DNA from: Stenopsyche tienmushanensis
Lineage: Eukaryota; Arthropoda; Insecta; Trichoptera; Stenopsychidae
DNA length: 64,000 nucleotides
Assembly (NCBI GenBank): GCA_008973525.1
Contig: WACJ01000126.1
Span: 868,001 to 932,000, forward strand
Reading direction: 5' to 3'
Part shown: piece after piece, positions 47,270-59,425 of the stretch
Position numbering within the stretch: the first letter of the stretch is position 1
Layout of the letters: each line of letters begins with the position of its first letter
Translations under genes and position numbers: made by a program
Notes under the pieces: model-generated
What the model saw: the letters and a program-made list of their open reading frames with translations, nothing else
What the model was told of the DNA's origin: nothing
The model's database searches: none

Positions 47270-47480
47270 GCCTCTGGCCGAATTTTCGAGACCCAGTTAT
47301 CCTCGTCTCAGGCTGCACTCCCACAGTTCCTCCAGCAGGCAATTGTATCCACAGGGGGTAGTCTAGGCACCAGCTGTCGTATGCCAGTTTCATAAACCTC
47401 TGCCGCCAGCACTTTTTGAATTTTTTTTTTTGAGCGTAGTGACACACCCACGTCTCATCCACCGTCACGCTAAAGTTCAT
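47270..47480 (-). pseudogene. Mariner-like transposase fragment
   Basis: Minus frame FMNFSVTVDETWVCHYAQ holds the first catalytic Asp motif. 47500-47850 may hold further decayed parts. Confidence 0.6.
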
Positions 47481-48361
47481 AAAAGCGTCTTCCTCTCATG
47501 CGGTGAGAGCATTCTAGACACTTATATCACACACAGTTTCTTGTAACCAAGTTCATCAGAAATGGCTGATGATCTCCCACTACTTGCTTCGTCGCGAGTA
47601 TCAGTAGAACCTTCTCTGAACAAGCTAACCCACTCCCTGACATATTGTCGACTCATCACATCACAACCATAAACTTACACGAGCTTCTGATGAATATTTA
47701 CGGCAGTATCATTCTGTAAAGTCAAAAAAATGGATGACTACGTGGATCTCGCGTGAGCAGAAAATGCGGGAGCGACGACCTCTCCATCGGAGGAATTTAC
47801 TGTGACTGAACAAAATGGCCGATATACACGCGGTACCAAGCAAGCTGACTAAAAATACTTAAAGCCCAAACCAGGCGGAATCAAATTACGGCCCGTGGCT
47901 TATTTTTTCCAGTCGATAGGACCACATTGCTCTTTTATGTGTTATAGCAAATTGAGTTGCAATAAATGTGGTTAAATCGTCCATTCTAAGTATAGAGGCT
48001 GACGTATTGATGAATAAAACAGGTTTCGCAGTGAAAGTGAACGCACATTGCTCTCATATGCATATGTGTAATGGACATTGAGCTCAGATCGTGATAATGA
48101 TGAAACTCTGTAATCGCCTCTGCTTTTTCCTTTTTTGCGAAAATAGATCAGTCCCTGGCAATTGTCCGATTTCAAAACGGCGCCAAATACAAATTACTCT
48201 GCCTGCGGGGTTCTTTTCAAAAATTGATCATTCACATTGTAAAAGTTCGGGTTTTACAATAAATCTGTCGCATTTACCGGATGTTGTTCGTCTAGTTTGA
48301 CTTTGAGATCATCGATATTTGCGGTTTATACGCATAGGCCTGCAATTTAAGATAGCCCCAA

Positions 48362-48445
48362 AGGACATGTTCGAGCATGGTGTTCGATTGCAAGGCGCTC
48401 TTTTGATGTATCAGTGGTCCGAAATTCGGACCGGTTGGACACGGA
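48362..48445 (+). repeat. GGTCCG..CGGACC family copy
   Basis: GTGGTCCGAAATTCGGACCG then GTTGGACA. Confidence 0.5.
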
Positions 48446-48449
48446 AGCC

Positions 48450-49670
48450 ATTTTTACTAATTTAAGGGCATTTATGGCTTTTTGTAAGAGTTTAGGGGGA
48501 AAATTGTGCAAAACCATAACTTTTCATGAATAATTCACGGTAAATTTGATAAATATTGCTCTAACAAATCCAAAGTGTCCTTATTAAACAGAGAGAGTTT
48601 AAGTGTAAGAGTGTAACTTTTCCGTTTTTAACAACAAACAATATAAATGGATGGATGAAAAATGGAATTCATTATTTTTCAAAAAATTATCATACAAATA
48701 TCTAACAAAATGAATGGGAGATTTTCGCTCATAAATCCGTCATAATATTGTGATAATCATTAATTTTTTGTTGATCTTAAAAATCCATCATGTCTTTAGT
48801 CATGGCTTTCTCTGTTTTTTCACGCATAAAAATATTAATTATCCTACAAATAAAAGGCGCAAAACGTACACATTGATAAATGAGCGTAATTAATGTTGCG
48901 CTGCTTTATTTCGTCTGTCTGAATATTAATTCTCTACATCTTATTGTGCCGGCATTTTTTTAATGTTATTTATTCTTATGCTCTTTCCATTCGAATGAAG
49001 TTTCCATTGATTCGAGTGCGATAATTCAAAATTAAGCGCCAAAAGAGAAGCGCACATTTTTTGCTACGGCAACACCAACCGCGTCAATCGTCGCTTTCAA
49101 ACGGCCGTTTGACGATGCGAAAAGTGTTAAAATGATGCATGGATCGCTTGTGTAATTTTCTAAATCTTTGACATTGGAAATTAGACATGTGTCGCACTAA
49201 ATTTCTCGAAGTTGCATTGTGGTCCAGCGAGTTTCGTGTTAAGAAAGTGTACTTTCAGTACGAGTTTATTACTTTCGATTTTATCTAAATAACTCGCACC
49301 GCGTCGTTAATTATCGGATATTTAACAAGATATTTAAATGCATGGCAGATCTACGTTTTGATCAATTATATGCCAACGACCCGGCGATGAACGGACGCAC
49401 TCTGGATCACTCTTGCTCTCTACTGCGATAAATGCTAGAAATCGGATCGCATGGGCGTATAAAAAAACATATTAATTCCACGCATCATTTAATTTTATGC
49501 GGGTCGAATAGATAATCCAGCATAATACATCTTATCCATCTTATTGACTTATGTTTTGTATTTAATAACTTTAAAAAGAGAATGTGAAATCCTTAATTCG
49601 TTCAGTGCCCATCCCGTATATATACGTCTTCTCATATCGAATGTTGTCTTTAACAAATCACTATTTACGA
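48450..49670. other. No gene seen
   Basis: 48510-48590 weakly matches the Tc1/mariner relic end. 49590-49635 is a foldback tip (CAGTGCCCATCCCGTATATA). Confidence 0.4.
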
Positions 49671-49674
49671 GGGT

Positions 49675-49849
49675 GGTCCTAAAAGTGCCCGAGCTAGATT
49701 CTACTCTGGTGAAATCTGTTTCTTTTTTACGATAGTAAAATATTCAGTGACAGAGTTTTAACGCAGTCGTATGAGCTATCAAAATGGTCGACCAAATGAT
49801 TTGACCACGCCAGAAATTATGAAGAAAATCCACAAAATGATATTGGGTG
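49675..49849 (+). pseudogene. Mariner transposase N-terminal fragment
   Basis: ELDSTLVKSVSF, then KYSVTEF-like and GRPNDLTTPEIMKKIHKMIL; cut off by the LTR-type repeat at 49850. Confidence 0.65.
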
Positions 49850-49990
49850 TGTTACACAGGAGCGGACTTTTTATTCACACGAGAGAGAGAGAGAGAGATC
49901 TGACTGCGGGAAGGACGTCCTCCCGCAGTCAAGGCTAACCGACGACTCCTCTCGACTCCCGCCTCCTACAAGTCACCGCTGTGTCGCGTT
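49850..49990 (-). mobile_element. LTR fragment of the 22.3-kb family
   Basis: TGTTACACAGGAGCGGAC, then a GA repeat and CGACTCCCGCCTCCT as at 22.44-22.51 kb. Confidence 0.5.
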
Positions 49991-50379
49991 TGGCGATGTT
50001 TCACAGCAATAAAGACGAGTTTTTGCGTCAATTAAAATGCAATTTTTTATGCTTTCTTTATTAGGTCGGGTACTTCTGGGACTATTTTGTATCAATGCAT
50101 TTTTTGGAACCATAATTTCTAACGTGCATAAATCCAATCCACTTATTAGCAGCGTCTTTTTTTATATTGCGATTCGAAAAAATCATCAATGTGCCTCAAG
50201 AAATTCACACAACTTTCACACAATATTTCTTTTTTATTGCGCACACCATTATGTTAAATCATTGTTATAATCAACAAAACGAATACATTAATAAATGTCC
50301 AATTTTCTTCGTGCGTGTAAAATATTTCATTTATTATGAAAATGCATTAATAATTTTATCAAACCCTTTAATAATAGAG

Positions 50380-50600
50380 TTCCACCATTTATCGTCCATA
50401 TAATTTTTTTTCTCTCGGAACCGCGCAGCGTGAATCAAGCTTGTATATCTATAAATGAACCTTAACACTGTTGATACTGTTGGGTTCCATAATAGCGTTT
50501 CAAATAGAATCACTTTTGTTGATTTCTTCTATTTATTATGATTCTAAGAAGACCACCAACGTTTTCAATTGAATACAAAAAAATTCTATTATAATTTTAA
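50380..50600 (+). mobile_element. GCGCAGCGTGAG repeat family copy
   Basis: CGGAACCGCGCAGCGTGAA and ATGAACCTTAACACTGTTG. Confidence 0.5.
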
Positions 50601-50798
50601 TATCTATTTTGTCGGCATTCGTATTAGAAATAGAAGTACGGCATTAAAAATTAAGCGCTATGGATCGCAATATTTATGAATATTTAGACGTGATTTTACT
50701 ATTGATGTAAGGTTAATTTTTGCACAAATTTATTAAAAAAAAAAGGAATTAATTTAGCAATTGATCGATGCTTTTGATTTTCGGGAAGAAAAATAGAT

Positions 50799-51138
50799 TA
50801 CACTTGGGTCCATTTTTATGCGATAGATACGTTCTGCGGGGAGTCGCATAAAAAAAATCGCACAAAAAAGACTTGAACTACATACAAAACTGAGGGATAG
50901 GTTCTATTATTTTTAAAAATCGCATAACTTCAAATCAATGTGATAGAATGTACCGAAAATCGCATAAAAAAAACACAATACATATCTACCTTAAAAAAGC
51001 TTTATTAAAATATATTTTAAACGATAAGATGCGCATTCGCATAAAAAAAATTTGACTACATAAAAAAATTAAGGATAGGTTTCATTACATTTGAAAATCG
51101 CATAACTTCAAAATCGCATAAAAATAGACCCAAGTGTA
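50799..51138. mobile_element. TACACTTGGGTC element, 340-bp copy with both ends
   Basis: TACACTTGGGTC at the left, GACCCAAGTGTA at the right, ATGCGAT/ATCGCAT subterminal repeats. Half the length of the 33.3-kb copy because the nested insert is absent. Confidence 0.65.
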
Positions 51139-52041
51139 TATATTTTTGGAATGTTTGTAAAATGAAACTCGAGATGTTTGAGATCGATCATTAAATCACT
51201 AATGAGTGCAAATAAAGCAAAAAAGCATTCTTTCGTATAATATGCTTATAAATAATTAAAAAATGCAGCTGTATTTTGTTAGTCTGTGAGACTAATGTGT
51301 AGTGACAGTGTAACTAGAAATCTTGTTGAAATCAAATCCATTTATTTAATAGAGCGCTATACACACACCCAAATACCCATAAAAAGCCATACGCATTATT
51401 CTATTCAGTTTGAGTTTCCAACTTTTTTGATGCATTCTGACTATTCATTCGAAGAGCGTCTTCTGTTGCATTGTGCATCGGCACAATGTATGCACTTGTT
51501 ATGTTAATTTGTGAAAATGTTCCCAACATTCACTTTCTGCTCGGCGCGGTAATTCCGATTAGGTGAAAATGGTCCGCCAATCGGATGAAATTTGCTTCGT
51601 TTAGCCTGAATATTCGGAATACAAATCAAGATCATTCAATGAGGATTTCGATTGAGGCATAATTAAACATTTATCGACATCTTTTGCGACTTTGATGTCA
51701 CGGAGTGCTTTAATAAGCCATAATAACGGCGGCGCCGAAATTATTTGTGTTAGGATTGAAACTACTTTTGCGGATGTAGGACAAATGGTACAACCAGTCC
51801 TCTTCGATTCAAGGTTGTAAATATTATCATCAGCCAGAGGTCAAGTCGACGATGAGAGCAGTAGCTCCATTCAAAACGCAATCCACCAACGCATACTAAT
51901 CATCCCAATCAAAATTTAAAATCACTAAACACTAATAATCAGGGCTTCGAATCGTGTACGTTCCTATTCAATTCCGATCATTTATATCGGTTCGATTTTC
52001 GTTCCAGGAAAAATAATGGTTTTTTCGATACATGTTGAATG

Positions 52042-52082
52042 CTTTCTGAGTCTGTAGTCTGTGAGACTACAGACTCAGAAAG
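52042..52082. repeat. Perfect 19-bp inverted repeat with 3-nt loop
   Basis: CTTTCTGAGTCTGTAGTCT, GTG, then its exact reverse complement. Followed by AGACTAATGATTAGTGATCT, which also follows the related unpaired sequence at 2749. Confidence 0.9.
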
Positions 52083-52399
52083 ACTAATGATTAGTGATCT
52101 AGGGCTAACACCTAAATAATCAATGAATCATCCAACAAATTGCATAACATCAAGTGCAAATAATATCATCAAATTGGTGAAAATTGACGATCTATTTAAT
52201 ATTAGGTTATATTGAATATCTCAAATCATATTCCACCTAAACACATAAAAAAAACCTTCCAAAGTATCAATCAAAACCAAAATTGACATCTATTTATTAT
52301 TTAGACTACTCCAGAAATGAATAATTCTAGGCGTTTGGGTCATGTATACTCATAATAATAGGATAAGATTTATGACACAAAAAATAAAGGTGATAAACT

Positions 52400-52480
52400 A
52401 TGCAATTAATAAATGAGCCTTAACACCGTTGATATCACATAGTATTCGTTCGTATTTCTTCACAAAAACATAAATAATAC
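52400..52480 (+). mobile_element. GCGCAGCGTGAG repeat family, partial copy
   Basis: Only the ATGAGCCTTAACACCGTTG segment remains. Confidence 0.4.
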
Positions 52481-52809
52481 ACGTATGCAAAGCCTTAACA
52501 AGGGGGTGGCAAAGCAAGCGCCTGCCACGGGCGAAACTGAGCTTGGGGCGCAAAACGCAGAATACCAACCCAGTCGAGAGTGGTACATGGTTTTTATTTG
52601 ATTTGGCCGTTCTACTTTACATGAATCGACACTGATTAAATCTGTCCTGTTTTTATAATATATTTTTGTTTAATCCCTCTTTTCTTCGTTCTTCGGCATA
52701 AGCCCGCCATAAAATAAAGACAACCATATTTTCGACTGATATAATTTAAACAAGCTACCCGATCAGTCTTCTTCGGATAACTTCGTTTTGTAAAGAGGGT
52801 TCGTAATTG

Positions 52810-52893
52810 TTCTGTGGACATGTTCAGGTAGGGCATCTAATCGCGTGGCGCTCATTCGTCATATCAGCAGTTCGAAAAGCGGACCGATTGGAC
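52810..52893 (+). repeat. GGTCCG..CGGACC family copy
   Basis: GTGGACATGTTCAGGTAGGG, then CGAAAAGCGGACCGATTGGAC. Confidence 0.5.
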
Positions 52894-52899
52894 TATTAT

Positions 52900-53045
52900 T
52901 TTGAAAATATGCCCGCAGTAACATTAAAGCATCGAGTGTTTCGTCATTTAGTCGGGATCTGATTTTGGAAGCAACTTAAGTTACTTGGAAGAACTTGCTG
53001 CTGAAAATGCACGTTCAGCCTCCACACTCATTGGAGATATCGTCA
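52900..53045 (-). pseudogene. hAT transposase C-terminal (dimerisation) fragment
   Basis: PMSVEAERAFSAAS, then after a damaged linker IRSRLND-like and DETLDALMLLRAYF: the end of the hAT C-terminal dimerisation domain. It lies downstream of, and in the same orientation as, the hAT element at 53112-53572. Confidence 0.65.
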
Positions 53046-53111
53046 TCAGATATTTAAATGCTAGCTAAATATCTCAGTAAAATTCCTTTCTGCTGAGACA
53101 CGGACTAAAAC

Positions 53112-53572
53112 TCGTAAAATTCCCGATTTACCGACAAATTGTTTATTTCCATCGCTGTAAATGAATACTTATATAATATAATACTTTGGTGTGATTTGTA
53201 ACTATATTACGGAGGAATACAAAAATTATAAAACCCGTATCTATTATATTTCATATCGATATTCCCATTATTAAAGTCGAGGTGTAGTAAATACATCACC
53301 GGTAGGGAAATGTTAACATAACAGTTTGATATGTACTGTATATATGTATACATAGATTAGACAGTTACTGCCCCAAGGCGTCGCCTAAGTTCGCCAAATA
53401 GTAGTTACGTCACTGTTTCCAAGCGTTCAGATTTCGGCGGGAATGTCTCGATTTAGTAGCATTCATCGTGCTGGTGAGGTGTACGATTTCTGTTAGATAA
53501 AAATTTCAATCCCGAATTTTTCGGGATTCATTAGCACCTAAAACTGTCCGTGATCCCGGGATTGGATTCGCT
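53112..53572 (-). mobile_element. Non-autonomous hAT-type element, inverted copy
   Basis: Minus strand begins AATCCAATCCCGGGATCACG and parallels 27046-27500; it leads into the hAT transposase relic on its 3' side. Confidence 0.6.
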
Positions 53573-53652
53573 AGGTACGACTCTGCACGTGTGCGTCTTC
53601 AGTTTTAGTAACAAAATAATGCATTATGCTTGAAATTGATAAATTTGGGCTA

Positions 53653-54118
53653 TACACAATCGATATTATTATAATTTTCAACATTTGATGACGAAATAAT
53701 GAGTGTTTTTTGTTTGCACGTGTGTACAAAATGAAGATTTTGTTTGTAGGATTTGTTCTCTTGATTATCAGTTGTGATTGGCGTCAATTTTCGAAGTGTT
53801 CGTATTTTCGTACATCGCTGCCGTGGGTTAATGCGCCGCCGGTCACGACGCCTCGACGTCGTGACTTCTTCATCAGGAGTAGATGAGATCAGGGTATCGA
53901 GAGAAAGATTCCTGTTTTTATCGATGACCTTGGACGATGGGACAAGAGCGGCTGAAATTAATTTGGGATGCTCGGTCGTGAAAGTTTCATGGAGTTTTTG
54001 CCCCCGGGCCGGACAAGAACGCGGACCTTCCGTCCGTCCCGTGGAGAAAGTGTTCAAACGCACCTCTTCACTTGGACAATCTTGTTTTGAAGAAGGTGAG
54101 AGTGTGCCGATCGAAGCT
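53653..54118 (-). CDS. Unassigned open frame, possible exon
   Basis: About 155 codons without a stop on the minus strand, ending at TAG 53650-53652. Polar, Arg/Thr/Ser-rich (EEVTTSRRRDRRRINPRQR). No domain recognised. The DNA is GC-richer than its surroundings and is also partly open on the plus strand, so the coding strand is undecided. Confidence 0.2.
53731..53886 (+). CDS. Candidate 51-aa secreted peptide
   Basis: ATG with A at -3 opens a hydrophobic leader (MKILFVGFVLLIIS), followed by two Cys (CDWRQFSKC), a Pro-rich stretch and a basic cluster PRRR before DFFIRSR and TGA. It looks like a small signal-peptide-bearing product, but it overlaps the minus-strand frame and matches no family I know. 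Confidence 0.25.
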   Translation: MKILFVGFVLLIISCDWRQFSKCSYFRTSLPWVNAPPVTTPRRRDFFIRSR

Positions 54119-54445
54119 GTACATCATAAGTGTCAATTATGACCCATTAACATTTGGCACAAACGTGCACACGAGGCAGATGCTAGACTAAAACGCTTCG
54201 ATGGCTCTTCAATGCCAATCTGTTGCTGGAATGTTTGAGGCAGAATCGAAGAACTATCTGCTCGCAATTAATTGTCAACCAGGGCCGTTACTTGCTCGTT
54301 ATACAGTTTACAGTAAATCGTTTTGACATTTAACGCCTCAAATGTGTCTTCGGTCTGCATTCTGATTATCGTCAAACGGCTAACGGAAAAGCATTTTTCT
54401 TCGCCTTGGATCGGGTCTTGCAGAGACAGAGGATGAATTGCAACA

Positions 54446-54700
54446 ATGTTGGAACGTACGAAAGTCGTTTTCGAATCAGCACATCAACGAGAGAAGCCAC
54501 CAGATGCTTCCGAAATTGGCGTTCTTCTAATTCGTGTCAATCCGTCGAAACATGCAAGTTTCGGTCAATCAAAAGGGTGTCACACTTTCGTGTCGTTAGA
54601 CACAAGAAAGCAGTCTATCATTGTTGCAAAAAGCTCCAAAAAAAATCGCCATCGAACGTCGACTTTCGCCGCATTTCTCAATCAGCCAGCTGCCGCATAA
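54446..54700 (+). CDS. Unassigned 84-aa open frame
   Basis: MLERTKVVFESAHQREKPPD to LNQPAAA, TAA. Balanced codon usage in a GC-richer patch; a GTCTTGCAG acceptor-like sequence lies 30 nt upstream. No domain recognised; could be an exon or chance. Confidence 0.2.
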   Translation: MLERTKVVFESAHQREKPPDASEIGVLLIRVNPSKHASFGQSKGCHTFVSLDTRKQSIIVAKSSKKNRHRTSTFAAFLNQPAAA

Positions 54701-55044
54701 AAGACGCAATTTGGGTGTCGTTTAAAAATTGAATCTGTAACAATCGCTTGGACGTTTTCGGCGTCGATGTTGATGGATTTGCGGTTGTTGGTCCGTAGAC
54801 GGTTTACGAGGGCAATTATGTTTTTCGCCATATAGTAATAAGGCGTAATATGTTGGTGTGTAATGAATAATTGTGAAGAAATACGCGTGTATCATCACGC
54901 TTAATATATCACGTTTATCGTATAATGGATGGCGTGAGAGATTTGTCATGCTTGTCAATTTGAAAAAATCATGAAAAAATTGATGCACGCCTTAAGTGTA
55001 CCACGAATTTGGTTCATTGATCCTGCCAATTTATGTTATATAAC

Positions 55045-55400
55045 CATTATAGAACCCTGGGAATATAACCATTATAGAACTCTCTCATAGACGCGCAGTA
55101 TGAATGAAGCTTGTATATCAATAAATGAACCTTAACACTCTTGATAGCACACGATATTCGTTATTTCATTCGAAGAAAACCACCAACGATCTAAAAAGAT
55201 CCCATACCTGATGGTTTTCAAGTGAATACGGACAAATTCAATATATCTAATATGTATAATAAAAATAGAAGCACAACTTTGAGAATAATATTCAGACGTG
55301 TATGGGTATCTTTACAACACGATCTTGTCATCAATGCACGAGTGTATGATGAGACGCAAATGCAGAGGGTAAAAATAGAGCGGGTTCTGTTTGACATGAT
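55045..55400 (+). mobile_element. GCGCAGCGTGAG repeat family copy
   Basis: GACGCGCAGTATGAATGAAG, ATGAACCTTAACACTCTTG and a long match to 28440-28660 (CCACCAACGATCTAA.AAGATC). Confidence 0.5.
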
Positions 55401-55415
55401 TTCATCACTTCTAGT

Positions 55416-55560
55416 CATCTAATATATAAAAATAAATGTGTGTTTGTCCGTATTTAATGCGTTTCCATACCGTTCATCCGATTATGATAAAACTTTGTCA
55501 ACTTATTGTTTACATTTGCAAGAATAACATAGTTATAATAGTGCCCAATACGGTAGTTAT
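55416..55560 (+). mobile_element. Helitron-like 5' end
   Basis: TCTAATATATAAAAATAAAT, TTTGTCCGTATTTAATGCG, CCGTTCATCCGATTATG; inverse of the 29.3-kb pair. Confidence 0.4.
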
Positions 55561-55699
55561 ATCAGTCTTCGAGACGAAAGCAAATGCGCATATGCTTTTG
55601 GTTTCTTTTCAAATCATTATCAAGCGCTTATTGTTCAGAGAAGAACACATCTTCCCGCGGCCAAGACTATCGGTCGACGCCTGTACAAATTAACAACGA

Positions 55700-56915
55700 A
55701 TTTCTACAGCGCCGCTACGCAAGGGTATTATTTCTGCCACGCTAAAAAAATGCTAATTCTTCAGCTTTTATAGTACAGGCTTAAATACATCATTTCGATC
55801 CGCCAATCTGATTTCTCGGTTCTGAAAAATTAAACTGTTGTGACGATTAATTAAGTCGGTCAAGGCTTCCTATGAGTGGCTGATTTGCAATAATAATTAA
55901 TATATCGCTTATAAATAATTATAATTTTGCAACTCATTGAGACTCCACTCGACTAGAATTTAATTCTAGGTTATCAACCATCCTAGGAAATCTTATATAT
56001 TTACTTAACATGGACTTCCATGTCAACGCACACCCAAATTAATTTTGACTTATCACAGATCCGCTTAATTCAAGGCATCTTAGAAATTGCTCAAAGAATA
56101 TTTTCATCCTATAAAATCCGCGGTTTCACTTTTTCGTGACATGTAGAATGGTGGTTGAAATATATTGTACGGCTTATTTTCATCTTATGTCGATTTTTGA
56201 AGCTTCTCTTCACTCTATCCAACATATCGCCTTGTCACCCTTTTCGAAATAACTGTCGCTTCAGGGCGCGCTTTTCAAATAAGGAAGTTTCCCTGCCGCA
56301 CCTGTACAAAATGGCCGTTCTCTGCCTTGATGCCGTGTATGATGTTTCTAAACAAAAACATAACAACTTGATCAGCGATGTACCGATTACAATTTATGAC
56401 AGCCATACATGTTGGCAAGCAGTTTCAAAGCTCACGCTGCTCCATTTTCACGAATTACTGGTCCGATTATAGATTCGTTATATTTAGAAATCGGCGCATT
56501 TATCAATCGAAGTTTCGCTCATAATAGTAATGATGATCATTACTCTTTTTTGCTGCGCCCGAAATCGACCTTAATTATTCACGAGCACTACTTGCGGTTT
56601 CACTAGACGCTGATGTCCGATTCTCAACACATTCTCGCCAGGAAATCCGTCCGAACGACCATCCGAACGCTCATTTAGTTCAGGGGTCGACAATTTGTCA
56701 AATTTTAAGAGCCTTATTATCATGGGAACAGGATAACAAAGGAATTAGAGAGCTACATATGTATAATATACATATATATAGTCAATTCTCGATTTATAAC
56801 AAGATCCGTTCCGCCGCTTTGGACATAAGTTGTAATGGTCGTAAGTCGAATTTAATACAAATAAATAGTATGAAATGTGTAGTTTATTGTTTCTTTTCGT
56901 TTATTAATTTTACTG
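55700..56915. other. No gene seen
   Basis: No recognised repeats or domains. Confidence 0.5.
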
Positions 56916-56918
56916 GCG

Positions 56919-57160
56919 AATACCCGGCGTATTCTACTGCGGGCGTATCCTTTTTCTCTCAGTCCAATATGCGCCAATATGGTGCATCCGTTAAACTTGT
57001 ACTAATTTTATAACGTTCACGAAAGTGCGCACAACAATTCCACAAAGTTTCATTGCAATCGAATGAATGGTATAAGAACGCATACGAGACAAACAGGGAC
57101 CACAGACCAATTTGTTTTGCGAGGCGTTTAACGGATGCACCATTTTGGCGTATATTGGTC
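56919..57160 (-). mobile_element. Helitron-like element plus an inverted second piece
   Basis: CCGTTAAAC..CACAAAGTTTCATTGCAATC..ACGCATACGAGACAAAC, then GTTTAACGGATGCACCATTT as the inverse of 56972-56995, so the two parts face each other across about 190 bp. Confidence 0.4.
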
Positions 57161-57169
57161 TGGTGGAGT

Positions 57170-58600
57170 AAAGCGTGGCCCGTGGGCACATTGGAAATTG
57201 GAGTTTATGTCCGAAGAGCCGCAAACGTCTATGCGAATAGTCGCTCCTGCCGATCCCTGGTCTAGTCTAGGAATGTATGTCTGTCTGTCCGCGTCCGCTG
57301 CGCCTTTGTGCCGCGGATGATTGATCGTCCAATATACCACTTTCATCCAAACTCGCATCTACCACCTGTCATCACTCAAAAAGCGATCTTCGTTGAACGA
57401 CCTTTGATGCAGAGGCTCTCAAGCGTCCTTTATTATTGCTCGCAAGCTTTGTGTCGCACCACAATGAGCGCTTAACTAGGACGAAGATGCTTCTTTGTGC
57501 GAACTTTCTCTGCAGTCTTCCTATGAATGCATCTCTATTGCAAAGTTCATGACGTCGCGTAACAAATTCATTGCTTTCGACTAATAAAAGAGTACCCAAG
57601 CGCTTGCATTCAGCGAAATCTTTTGTATTCCGCAAATGGATTATTTTTGCTTTTCAGATTCATTTCATCCGATTCATCAACGACAAACATATATTGATGC
57701 CCGAAAATGATGCATGAACGATGCAAAGATGTACTGTTACATATTTGAAGTTGCATTGAAGACATTTTCACGCTTGGCATGATCTATGGCCGCGGACAAA
57801 CGTTTCGCCGGAATCGCATTTTAATGAATCGCTTCGGTGCTTTTGAGGGATGACACAGAGTTCAATTGATTTTCAACACGGATTATAACATCTCAAGTCT
57901 GCCGACTCATCTGTTGACTTTCACGCATCAACGTGCGCCTCTAATTAGAAATCGGCGTCATTGTCAATGAGGCGTCAAACGAACGCCGTTCCCAAAATGC
58001 AAAAAAAAGCACACACACACACTCCGTTTCTCTTTCCAAATCGGAGATTATCATATCCAGGGATGAGCACGTGTAGAACCAGTTGTCGTCAATGTCAAGC
58101 GTTCCCTGACTGCTTCGATTGTAGGACAAAATATGTCCAACCAGTTGCGAGAAAGTAATCGGACAGGTTTTGGAGCGATGACCATAAACTGCTTTTGGTG
58201 CGATGACAGCACGCTTTCATGCTTGATTCATGATGCTTCAGTGAAAATGGACAACCTTAACCTTTTTTGATGGACATGAACTACTGTTTGGATTCCACGC
58301 CTGATGTTTATTCAGTGCTCGTCAATTTTAAGCTGTCCGCCTACGTTCATACCCATAAATCTCTCGATTCCAATAAAAAATCCCTTTGATTAACGACTCG
58401 ATTTGTTTGGGTCCATTTTTATGGACGGTAAAATCGTTGAATACCCGACCCAAACACAAAAAAGCGAAAGTATCGCGAAAACAATCTGAAGAAAGCCCTC
58501 GACAAAAGAGCTTTTCTATAGCATTCAAATTCACTACGCTTGTTTTGTTACTAAAATTTAAGACACGCATGTGTATTGTTTATTTATATGCAAAAAAAAA
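57170..58600. other. No gene seen
   Basis: Some open frames (for example minus 57372-57635) without recognisable domains. Confidence 0.4.
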
Positions 58601-58604
58601 CGAA

Positions 58605-58695
58605 CGAACATTGTGTGTCATCAATAGTGTTAAGGCTCATTTATTGATTTATAAGATTGATTCATACTGCGCGGTCCTGAGAGAAAAGTGGATTT
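58605..58695 (-). mobile_element. GCGCAGCGTGAG repeat family, inverted partial copy
   Basis: Inverse of ATGAGCCTTAACACTATTG; ends ATACTGCGCGGTCCTGAGAG. Confidence 0.5.
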
Positions 58696-58699
58696 CAAA

Positions 58700-58840
58700 T
58701 CAACATCATAATTTCAAAGTGCATCAACAATTGTCCATGAAAAGGCTCTGTTTGTCGTGGGTATCGCATCTAGCTCACACTCGATCAACGCGTCCACAAT
58801 TCAGAGCGCTGTTTGAAGCTGTTTCAGCGCAATAAAAATA
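58700..58840 (+). repeat. Two-copy repeat (with 61605-61760)
   Basis: AAAAGGCTCTGTT, GTGGGTATCGCAT and CCACAATTCAGAGCGCTGTT recur inverted at 61605-61760. Confidence 0.6.
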
Positions 58841-59338
58841 ATGTTCGCATGCGATATGTGACAATGGATGCATCACTACACTTCAGAGTCAAATCGGCAG
58901 CCAGAAACCGGCGAACGCCTCCCAAACCGACAAAAACGGTTTTAGCCTCTGTATTTTGGTATTTAATCATCAATTATTTTGAGAATGGAATAACCATCGA
59001 TAAATGCGTTGTAATGTGAAAAAATCCTATGAATTTATTGAGTGATGTCATTTAGATCAGCATCAATCTTGCGACAAAATGAAATACTAAAACCTCGAAC
59101 GAAAGTATTTTTTTGTTGCATTTTCTTAAAAAAAAAGTTAATCGACCCAAACAATCCATCTGTCTCAGGATTGATGGTTTTTTCTTTCTTATAGGCCTTC
59201 GATCCATTCTGTTGTTTTTGTGATTTGTAATTCTTCACTACTATCGTTGGTATGATAAATAAATTGCATTATTAAAATATTTCTATACTTAAATTGTTAC
59301 CCTTTTTTTTGAGATAATAAAACACTTCATTTGAATTA

Positions 59339-59425
59339 TAATAAATTTCTAATAATAAATTTCTAATAATAAATTTCTAATAATAAATTTCTAATAATAA
59401 ATTTGCTAATAATAAATTTGTACAG
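59339..59425. repeat. 14-bp tandem repeat
   Basis: AATAATAAATTTCT repeated about five to six times, with variants at the right end. Confidence 0.85.

Noticed and set aside
58386..58835. 149-aa plus-strand frame
   Set aside because: It runs across an inverted copy of the GCGCAGCGTGAG family and a two-copy repeat, so it is composite repeat sequence.
59339..59425. CRISPR-like array
   Set aside because: Direct 14-bp AT-rich units without spacers in a eukaryotic genome; a simple tandem repeat.
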